Source of the DNA: an uncultured Archangium sp.
GTDB taxonomy: Bacteria; Myxococcota; Myxococcia; Myxococcales; Myxococcaceae
Direction: 5' to 3'
NCBI GenBank assembly: GCA_946479335.1
Contig: CAMLFP010000294.1
Span: forward strand, 1-7,110
DNA: 7,110 nucleotides
Of the stretch, positions 1 to 5,504 are shown in pieces. A program made the position numbers and the translations under genes. Position 1 is the first letter of the stretch; the number at the start of each line of letters is the position of its first letter. The notes under the pieces are model-generated. The model worked only from the letters and a program-made list of their open reading frames with translations, did not search any database and had not been told where the DNA came from.

Positions 1-530
1 GCATGGATCACGTCGTCGGCGCGGAGCTCGCCTGGGCCGTCTCGCACGCCGGGCACCCCACGCTGCGCTTCAACTACCGCGGCGTCGGCGGCAGCCAGGG
101 GGAGCCCTCGCGGCGCCCCGCGGACTGGCTCGAAGACGCGCGCGAGGCGCTCACGCTCGCCGAAGAGAACACCGGCGGGCACCCGGTGGTGATCGCCACC
201 ATCGGCGCGTCTGACGCGGTCGCGCTGCAGTTGGCGAAGGAGCACGCGCTCGCCGGCCTGGTGCTCATCAACCCCTCGTTGGCGCGGCCGGCGGACATCT
301 CCTCCCTCACCCGGTGGCCGGTGGCTGTGGTCGTCGCGTGGGAAGACGACACGCAAGATCGCGGCGCCTGGGCCGCGTGTCTCGAGCGCATCGGTGGTGA
401 TTTCTCGGTGATTCCGGGCGCTTCGCGCAGCTACCAGCGCAACCTGCCGATGGTGGGGAAGGCGGCGGCCTCCCTGGTCGCCCGGGCCGGGCTTCGTGCT
501 TCTTCGCACCCCGCCGGGCGGAACGTGTGA
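1..530 (+). CDS. alpha/beta-hydrolase-like protein, 5'-truncated by window edge; active site appears degenerate
   Basis: The frame is open from the first base and stops with TGA at 528-530. The ATG at position 3 is probably internal: members of this hydrolase family (COG2945-like, from memory) have an HPHP...GG-M-[DN] stretch at this point, so the true start lies outside the window. Residues below count from that Met. The visible part shows the conserved TLRFNYRGVGGSQG segment (20-32; family form LRFNFRGVGxSxG) and a strand-turn-helix with a nucleophile-elbow-like G68-A-S-D-A72, where the usual final Gly of GxSxG is Ala. Acidic residues D115/D116 lie where the catalytic acid is expected. The C-terminal motif, normally IPGADHFF, reads IPGASRSY, so the expected catalytic His is replaced by Arg142. 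No signal peptide can be judged. It could be a non-catalytic fold member or an enzyme with a shifted active site; substrate unknown. Fold assignment is fairly sure, activity doubtful. Confidence 0.75.
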   Translation, partial: MDHVVGAELAWAVSHAGHPTLRFNYRGVGGSQGEPSRRPADWLEDAREALTLAEENTGGHPVVIATIGASDAVALQLAKEHALAGLVLINPSLARPADISSLTRWPVAVVVAWEDDTQDRGAWAACLERIGGDFSVIPGASRSYQRNLPMVGKAAASLVARAGLRASSHPAGRNV

Positions 531-576
531 GCAGATCCAATCGTTTCCACGGCCGTTCGTAGTGCGTCGTCGTCAC

Positions 577-581
577 GGAGG
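577..581 (+). promoter_or_regulatory. Shine-Dalgarno fixing the start of the S8 peptidase
   Basis: GGAGG lies four bases before the ATG at 586. The same reading frame stays open upstream to an ATG at 496, but that extension would overlap the preceding gene by 35 bases and would place about 30 Arg/Pro-rich residues ahead of a clear signal peptide. The site therefore favours 586 as the start. Confidence 0.7.
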
Positions 582-585
582 TCTC

Positions 586-2334
586 ATGCGCACGCTTCTC
601 GCCGCCTCACTGTTGCTCGCCGCGCCGGTGCTGGCCGGCACCCGCATCGTCGTGGACTTCGCTGACGGCACCACCAAGGCGCAGTTCGACGCGCTGGAGA
701 AGGACTGGGGCGTCGACCTCGAGTTCAACTCGCAAGAAGAGGGGCCGTCATCGGGCGTGACCCTCGGCGAGTACGACGGCGACGTCGACGCGCTGCTCAC
801 GAAGATCCGCGGCAACCCGTTGGTCGAGGCCGCGGAGCCGTTGATGGAGGTGCACTCCAGCTTCGTGCCCGATGACCCGCGCTACGGCGAGCAGTGGAAC
901 TTGAAGGCCATCAACATCGAGAAGGCGTGGGACCGCACGCACGGCAAGGGCGTGGTGGTGGCCGTGTTGGACACCGGCATCGCCTGGGAGAACCACGACG
1001 ACTTCAAGCAGGTGCCAGACCTCGGCGGGCAGGGCTTCAAGCACGGGTGGGACTTCGTCAACGACGACGCGCACGCCAACGATGATCACGGCCACGGCAC
1101 GCACGTCGCGGGCACCATCGCGCAGGCCACCGACAACCATGAAGGCGTCGCGGGCATCGCCTTCGAAGCGACGCTGATGCCCATCAAGGTGCTCGACACC
1201 TTCGGCTCCGGGAACACCGCCGACATCGCCGACGGCATCCGCTGGGCGGTCGACCACGGCGCGAAGGTGCTCAACCTCTCGCTGGGCGGCGGCGGCTACT
1301 CCGCGGTGATGGAGCAGGCCGTCGAGTACGCGCGCGCGAAGGGCGCGGTGGTGGTGTGCGCGGCCGGGAACGGCGGGCGCGGCGTCGTGGAGTTCCCCGC
1401 GGCGTACAAGCACGCCTTCGCGGTGGGCGCCGTCGGCCCGGGCGGCACCAAGGCCCCGTACTCATCGTGGGGCGCGGAGCTGGATCTCGCGGCGCCCGGT
1501 GGCGACAAGTCGCAGGGCGAGGCGGCGGGCGTGCTGCAGAACACCATCGACCCGCAAGACGTCGGGCGCGCGGTCTACGCGTCGTACCAGGGCACCTCGA
1601 TGGCGACGCCGCATGTGGCGGGCGTGGCGGCGCTGCTGTTCGCGGCCGGCGCGAAGAACCCCGACGAGGTCGAACAGGCGCTCATCGCGGGCGCGAAGCA
1701 GGCGCCGGGCAAGAGCGGCTGGAGCGCCGAGTACGGCAACGGGCTGCTCGACGCCGACGGCGCGCTCAAGGCGCTGGCGAAGGCGCGTGGAGAGACCGTT
1801 GACGAGTTCGATGTCTCCGCGGCGCCCAGCTACCGCGCGACCAACTGGCAGGTCTTCGGCTGGGCCTGCGCGATGCTCGCCTTCGTGCTGCTGACGTTGG
1901 GCCGCAAGGAGCGCGCCGGGTACTTGAACGTGCTGCTGACGCCGGGCTTCCTCGTGCCGCTGCTGGTGACCACGGTGGGTGTGTTCTTCGTGCAGCGCTT
2001 CGCCGCGCCGACCGAGGTGACGACGTCGATGGCGCTCCCGCTGCCCGACTGGCTCGGCCGCATCATCTTCGGGCGAGGGAAGCTGGCGAACCCGTTGGTG
2101 TACAGCGCGCTGTTGCCGAGCCTCCTGGCGATCATCGCGGTGAAGGCGAAGGGGCTGCGGCCGGTGGCGGGAGGGTTGGCCATCGGGTTCGCGGCGATCC
2201 TCGGCTACACGGCGTGGGCGCACGCGCCGGCGCTCGCGTGGCTGCCCTTCACGTTCCTCGCGCTGCCGTGGTTGGCCGTGAACGGCCTCATCTGTCTCTT
2301 CGTCGCCCGCGCGATGCTGCGGAAGGAGGCCTAG
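586..2334 (+). CDS. Exported subtilisin-like serine peptidase (S8) with C-terminal multi-pass membrane domain
   Basis: A 582-residue protein. Residues 1-18 form a Sec signal peptide (MRT, a hydrophobic Leu/Ala core, then VLA before Gly18 as likely cleavage site). Residues 20-90 resemble an inhibitor I9-type propeptide. The S8 catalytic domain spans about 95-400: Asp129 in VAVLDTG, His170 in HGHGTHVAGT, oxyanion Asn262 in AAGN, and Ser338 in GTSMATPHVAG, so the triad is complete. After a short linker come about five hydrophobic segments (roughly 421-438, 452-470, 503-519, 526-544, 549-575). Basic loops GRKER, KAKGLR and the RAMLRKEA tail fit the positive-inside rule with the protease domain outside the cytoplasm. 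This predicts an inner-membrane-tethered periplasmic protease, presumably self-processed. The substrate cannot be told. The 71-residue gene 2335-2550 follows without a gap, suggesting co-translation. The peptidase call is very safe; topology is inferred by eye. Confidence 0.95.
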   Translation: MRTLLAASLLLAAPVLAGTRIVVDFADGTTKAQFDALEKDWGVDLEFNSQEEGPSSGVTLGEYDGDVDALLTKIRGNPLVEAAEPLMEVHSSFVPDDPRYGEQWNLKAINIEKAWDRTHGKGVVVAVLDTGIAWENHDDFKQVPDLGGQGFKHGWDFVNDDAHANDDHGHGTHVAGTIAQATDNHEGVAGIAFEATLMPIKVLDTFGSGNTADIADGIRWAVDHGAKVLNLSLGGGGYSAVMEQAVEYARAKGAVVVCAAGNGGRGVVEFPAAYKHAFAVGAVGPGGTKAPYSSWGAELDLAAPGGDKSQGEAAGVLQNTIDPQDVGRAVYASYQGTSMATPHVAGVAALLFAAGAKNPDEVEQALIAGAKQAPGKSGWSAEYGNGLLDADGALKALAKARGETVDEFDVSAAPSYRATNWQVFGWACAMLAFVLLTLGRKERAGYLNVLLTPGFLVPLLVTTVGVFFVQRFAAPTEVTTSMALPLPDWLGRIIFGRGKLANPLVYSALLPSLLAIIAVKAKGLRPVAGGLAIGFAAILGYTAWAHAPALAWLPFTFLALPWLAVNGLICLFVARAMLRKEA

Positions 2335-2550
2335 ATGACGCTCGAGGGCAAGGTGGTGTTTCAGGATCTCGAAGGCGGCCTGTGGGTCTTCGAGGGCGAC
2401 GACGGCAAGACGTACCTGCTGGCCGGCGGAGATCGGAAGCTCAAGAAGGCGGGCGCGCGCGTCTCGCTGCAAGGTGACGTCGACAACGCGTCGCTTACGA
2501 GCGCGATGGTGGGCCCGCGCTTCGTCGTCAGCAGCTACCGCTTTTTGTGA
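2335..2550 (+). CDS. Small conserved-looking protein of unknown function (71 aa), possibly OB/SH3-like beta barrel
   Basis: The ATG directly abuts the TAG stop of the peptidase gene, and AGGAGG at 2324-2329 inside the end of that gene lies five bases upstream, so the start is well supported. The protein has no signal peptide and no membrane segment, so it is probably cytoplasmic. It has alternating hydrophobic/polar strands with Gly turns (GKVVFQDLEGGLWVFEGDDG at 5-24, then KTYLLAGG, ARVSLQGDV and PRFVVSSYRFL), the pattern of a small beta barrel. The order 'G-x-V...D-x-E-G-G-x-W...DG-K-x-Y...G-x-x-V-x-x-x-G' recalls small DUF5818-like proteins, but I cannot confirm that family. Codon use matches its neighbours, and the base composition and strong ribosome site argue for a real gene. 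No function is assigned. Position suggests expression with the peptidase and possibly with trpS, which starts 13 bases later. Confidence 0.8.
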   Translation: MTLEGKVVFQDLEGGLWVFEGDDGKTYLLAGGDRKLKKAGARVSLQGDVDNASLTSAMVGPRFVVSSYRFL

Positions 2551-2563
2551 GAGAAGCGCGCGC

Positions 2564-3541
2564 ATGCGCATCCTCTCCGGCGTTCAGTCTTCGGGAAAAC
2601 TCCACATCGGCAACTACTACGGCGCGATCCGTGAGTTCGTGCGGATGCAGGCCGAGGGCGAGGCGCTCTATTTCATCGCCAACCTCCACGCGTTGAACTC
2701 GGTGCGCGACGGCGGCAAAGCGCGGGAGCTGACGCTGGAGACCGCGGCCGCGTTCCTCGCGCTGGGCATCGACCCCGCCAAAGCGACGCTGTTCCGCCAG
2801 AGCGACGTACCGGAGATCGCCGAGCTCAACTGGATCCTCGGCACGGTGGTGCCGATGGCCGACCTCGAGAACGCGCACTCGTACAAAGACAAGCTCCAGC
2901 AGGGCGCGTCGCCCGACTTCGGGCTCTTCGCGTACCCGGTGCTGATGGCGGCTGACATCCTCCTCTACGACTCCGACGTGGTGCCGGTGGGCCGCGACCA
3001 GAAGCAGCACCTGGAGCTCACGCGCGACTGGGCCGGCAAGTTCAACCGCACCTACGGCGACGGGCTGCTCAAGATTCCGAAGGAGCGCATCCGCGACGAG
3101 ACGGCGACCATCCTCGGGCGCGACGGCCGCAAGATGTCGAAGAGCTACGCCAACACCATCGACCTCTTCGGCACCGACAGCGAGCTGAAGAAGCAGGTGA
3201 TGTCGGTGAAGACCGACTCCACGCTGCCTGACGCGCCCAAGCCCACCGCCGACCAGCCGCTCTACGAGCTGCTCAAGGTGACGTTCTCGCCCGAGGAGTT
3301 CGCGGCCATCGACGCGAAGTGGAAGGCCGGCGGCGGCGCGCCCGAGACGCACGGCTACGGCGCGTTCAAGAAGACGCTGCTCGACGGCTTCCACGCCACC
3401 TTCGACCCCGCGCGCCAGCGCTACGCGCAGCTGATGGCTGACCGCGGCGAGCTCGAGCGCCTGCTGAAGACCGGCGCCGACAAGGCGCGCGCCTCCGCGG
3501 CGCCCGTCATCAAGCGGGTCCGCGACGCGGTCGGGCTCTGA
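2564..3541 (+). CDS. trpS: Tryptophanyl-tRNA synthetase (TrpRS)
   Basis: A 325-residue cytoplasmic class I aminoacyl-tRNA synthetase that charges tRNA-Trp with tryptophan using ATP; the length is normal for bacterial TrpRS. The opening MRILSGVQSSGKLHIGNYYG contains the ATP-binding HIGH-type motif as HIGN (14-17). The KMSKS loop is exact at 190-194 within GRKMSKSYAN. The segment MAADILLYDSDVVPVGRDQ (128-146) is the family signature, and Asp131 corresponds to the residue that recognises the indole nitrogen in the well-studied Bacillus enzyme (from memory of that structure). The C-terminal helical anticodon-binding part is complete. ATG at 2564 is chosen because family proteins begin at this motif and a GAGAGAAG ribosome site lies seven bases upstream. 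The open frame extends upstream to 2474, but that extension is Arg/Ala/Ser-rich and overlaps the 71-aa gene. Confidence 0.97.
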   Translation: MRILSGVQSSGKLHIGNYYGAIREFVRMQAEGEALYFIANLHALNSVRDGGKARELTLETAAAFLALGIDPAKATLFRQSDVPEIAELNWILGTVVPMADLENAHSYKDKLQQGASPDFGLFAYPVLMAADILLYDSDVVPVGRDQKQHLELTRDWAGKFNRTYGDGLLKIPKERIRDETATILGRDGRKMSKSYANTIDLFGTDSELKKQVMSVKTDSTLPDAPKPTADQPLYELLKVTFSPEEFAAIDAKWKAGGGAPETHGYGAFKKTLLDGFHATFDPARQRYAQLMADRGELERLLKTGADKARASAAPVIKRVRDAVGL

Positions 3542-3570
3542 ACGCCACCGGCCTGTAGCAACCTGCAAAA

Positions 3571-3576
3571 AGGAGG
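3571..3576 (+). promoter_or_regulatory. Strong Shine-Dalgarno AGGAGG without an obvious well-spaced gene start
   Basis: A perfect AGGAGG preceded by a run of A lies in the trpS-scpA gap. The nearest candidate starts are TTG at 3581 (four bases away, giving only a five-codon frame Met-Ala-Gly-Ala-Trp-stop) and GTG at 3588 (11 bases away, in frame with scpA). It either serves an extended ScpA start with long spacing or a minimal leader frame, or is fortuitous. Confidence 0.45.
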
Positions 3577-3604
3577 CGCTTTGGCGGGTGCGTGGTAGAC
3601 CGCC

Positions 3605-3627
3605 GGAGGCCGATTTACCGGCCTTTT
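3605..3627 (+). terminator. Weak hairpin plus short T-run between trpS and scpA
   Basis: Bases 3607-3612 (AGGCCG) pair perfectly with 3619-3624 (CGGCCT) around a six-base loop ATTTAC, with two further G-T pairs possible outward, and the 3' arm runs into TTTT (3624-3627). A second hairpin lies just upstream: GGCGG 3583-3587 with CCGCC 3600-3604, loop of 12. The T-run is short and partly paired, so any termination would be weak; the structure could instead affect scpA translation because it ends just before that gene's nearer ribosome site. It could be chance in GC-rich DNA. Confidence 0.28.
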
Positions 3628-3638
3628 GCGAGGGTTGC

Positions 3639-4508
3639 GTGAAGGACGGGAGTCCTGCACAGGAAGAGGTTCTGAATGAGGTGATCGCCCCGCGCGACGC
3701 TTTCAGGATCGCTTTGCCCAATTTCGAGGGCCCGCTCGATCTGCTCCTGCACCTCATCCGCGAGCACAAGGTCGACATCCTCGACATCCCCATCGCGTTG
3801 ATCACCGAGAAGTACCTCGGGCACCTCGACAAGATGCGCGAGATCAACCTCGACATCGCCGGCGAGTTCCTGGTGATGGCCTCGACGCTGCTGCACTTGA
3901 AATCGCGCATGCTCTTGCCGCGCGAAGAGCAGCCCGCCGGGCAAGACGCGGTGCTCACGCAGCCCGAGCCGTCTGACCCGCGCGCGGAGCTGGTGCGCCG
4001 CCTGCTCGAGTACCAGAAGTACAAGGCCGTCGCGGAGCAGCTCTCGACCAACCCCATCCTCGATCGCGACGTGTTCCCGCGGCGCGTGGCGGTGGAAGAG
4101 GTGCCGCTCGACGACGACGAGATCGGTCTGCGCGAGATCAGCGTCTACAAGTTGATCGAGGCGCTCGACCGCGTGCTCAAGGCGCTGGAGCCCAAGCGGC
4201 AGCACGAGGTGACGCGTGAACACCTCTCGCTCTCGGTGGCGATGTACCGCATCGCCGGGAAGATCCGCGAAGAGGGCAAGGGCCACGCGGTGAACTTCTT
4301 CGCGTTGTTCGACGGCGCGCGAACCCGTTCAGACGTGGTCATCACCTTCCTGGCGTTGCTTGAGATGGCGAAGCTCAAGCTGGTGCGCATCTTCCAGGCG
4401 GAAGGCAGCGACGACATCGTGATCAGTGAGAAGGGAGACGCGCTCGCCGACTTCGGCACCGAAGGCGGCGTGGCTCCCTCGGAGGAACTCGACAGTGAGT
4501 ACGAATAG
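3639..4508 (+). CDS. scpA: Segregation and condensation protein A (kleisin of SMC-ScpAB)
   Basis: From the GTG at 3639 the product has 289 residues. ScpA is the kleisin subunit that bridges the SMC ATPase heads and binds a ScpB dimer, acting on the nucleoid in chromosome compaction and segregation. The N-terminal domain is typical: FRIALPNFEGPLDLLLHLIR (22-41), the KVDILDIPIALITEKYL segment (44-60) and the long helix INLDIAGEFLVMASTLLHLK (69-88). The central acidic part (about 96-165) would contact ScpB, and the C-terminal winged helix shows VITFLALLEMAKLKLVRIFQ (234-253). The start is uncertain. GTG 3639 has GAGGG at 3630-3634. The frame stays open to GTG 3588, which would add 17 residues behind a stronger but distant AGGAGG, yet those codons include AGA, TTA, TTT and TGC, unlike the rest of the gene, and span a hairpin. 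GTG 3681 is a third option. The 3' end overlaps scpB by 14 bases. Confidence 0.93.
   Translation: MKDGSPAQEEVLNEVIAPRDAFRIALPNFEGPLDLLLHLIREHKVDILDIPIALITEKYLGHLDKMREINLDIAGEFLVMASTLLHLKSRMLLPREEQPAGQDAVLTQPEPSDPRAELVRRLLEYQKYKAVAEQLSTNPILDRDVFPRRVAVEEVPLDDDEIGLREISVYKLIEALDRVLKALEPKRQHEVTREHLSLSVAMYRIAGKIREEGKGHAVNFFALFDGARTRSDVVITFLALLEMAKLKLVRIFQAEGSDDIVISEKGDALADFGTEGGVAPSEELDSEYE
4481..4486 (+). promoter_or_regulatory. Ribosome-binding site of scpB inside scpA
   Basis: GGAGGA lies in the last codons of scpA, eight bases before the GTG at 4495. It is what selects this GTG over upstream in-frame candidates, which lie deeper in scpA. Confidence 0.65.
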
Positions 4509-5502
4509 CAGCGGCGGGCCTTCGCCGTTTTCTGAAGAAGAAGTCGAGGCCGCCACCGCGCCTCCCGCCGGCGACCCGGAGATCGAAGAACTCGACCCCG
4601 CCGACATCGACGCCACCGAGCAGGAGGCGCCGTTCGAGAAGATCGTCGCCAAGTCGCGCAAACTGACCGAGGAGCAGATCCGCGTGGTGCTGGAGAGCGT
4701 GCTGTTCGTCGCTCCGCAGGCGCTGAGCATCGATCAGCTCTTCGACGCGACGGGCATCGACCGCGAGAAGATCCTCGTGGCGTTGATGGAGCTGCTCAAG
4801 CTGCGCAGCGTGGGCGCCGGCGGCGTGGTGCTGCACGAGGTGGCGGGCGCGTGGCAGCTGCGCACCGCTCCCGAGTCGGCGGAGTACGTGCGCCGGTTCC
4901 TCAAGGTGAAGCCGCAGCGCCTCACCCGCGCCGCCGTCGAGACGCTGGCGCTCATCGCGTACCGCCAGCCGGTGACGCGCCCGGAGATCGAAGACGTGCG
5001 CGGCGTCGATTCAGGCGCGGTGCTCAAGGCGCTGTTGGATCGCCGCCTCATCAAGATCGTCGGCAAGCGCGAAGAAGTGGGCCGCCCGATTCTGTACGGC
5101 ACCACGCGCGAGTTCCTCGAGTTCTTCGCCCTCAAAGACCTGAGCGCGCTCCCCACGCTTCGCGAGTTCCAGGAACTCACCGAGGAGAGCCGCGAGATCG
5201 TGGAGAAAGAAGCGCCCATCAAGGGCGTCGAGGGCATCGTCGAGGAGCTCGGCGACAAGGGCTTCGAAGAGAAGCTCGCCCAGCAGGACGCCGCGTCTGA
5301 GGCCGCGCTCGCGCAGCTGGAGTCGGCGATTGAGTCGGCCGATGAGACCTCGAAGACGGCCTCGAAAATCTTGAACCCGCCGCAGCCCGAGACGTCACCC
5401 GACGCCGCAGTGGCCCCGGCGGAGACCCCCACCAACGTCGAGCCCGCGCCTCCCAACGCGGCGCCCGCCGACGAAGAGCCCAAGCCCGGCTCGGAGACCT
5501 GA
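4495..5502 (+). CDS. scpB: Segregation and condensation protein B, with N- and C-terminal extensions
   Basis: Starting at GTG 4495 the protein has 335 residues, longer than the roughly 200 of Bacillus ScpB. ScpB is the winged-helix dimer that grips the ScpA kleisin within the SMC complex on DNA. The core covers about 57-225: first winged helix LTEEQIRVVLESVLFVAPQA (57-76) through RSVGAGGVVLHEVAGAWQLRT, then the family signature LALIAYRQPVTRPEIEDVRG (151-170), VDSGAVLKALLDRRLIKIVG (171-190), GRPILYGTT (196-204) and FLEFFALKDLSALPTL. The first 55 residues are acidic and Pro/Ala-rich. Residues about 262-335 are Ala/Glu/Pro-rich, start with a possibly helical stretch and look disordered. The start codon overlaps the end of scpA by 14 bases, which suggests translational coupling and keeps the two partners balanced. 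The pseudouridine synthase gene begins two bases after its stop. Confidence 0.94.
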   Translation: MSTNSSGGPSPFSEEEVEAATAPPAGDPEIEELDPADIDATEQEAPFEKIVAKSRKLTEEQIRVVLESVLFVAPQALSIDQLFDATGIDREKILVALMELLKLRSVGAGGVVLHEVAGAWQLRTAPESAEYVRRFLKVKPQRLTRAAVETLALIAYRQPVTRPEIEDVRGVDSGAVLKALLDRRLIKIVGKREEVGRPILYGTTREFLEFFALKDLSALPTLREFQELTEESREIVEKEAPIKGVEGIVEELGDKGFEEKLAQQDAASEAALAQLESAIESADETSKTASKILNPPQPETSPDAAVAPAETPTNVEPAPPNAAPADEEPKPGSET

Positions 5503-5504
5503 AC

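Noticed and set aside
496..585. Upstream extension of the subtilase frame to ATG 496
   Set aside because: It would overlap the preceding gene and hide the signal peptide; GGAGG sits just before ATG 586.
531..585. Possible promoter in the gap before the subtilase gene
   Set aside because: I see no convincing -35/-10 pair or operator in these 55 bases, so none is annotated.
2474..2563. Upstream extension of the trpS frame
   Set aside because: The Arg/Ala/Ser-rich extension is a shadow of the 71-aa gene, and TrpRS proteins start close to the HIGH-type motif.
1462..2571. 369-codon minus-strand frame opposite the subtilase
   Set aside because: Arg/His/Gln-rich product without domains, complementary to the S8 domain with intact catalytic motifs on the plus strand.
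2528..4057. 509-codon open frame on the minus strand across trpS and scpA
   Set aside because: It is the antisense of two clearly identified conserved genes and its product is low-complexity Arg/Val/Leu/His-rich. Long antisense frames are expected in GC-rich coding DNA.
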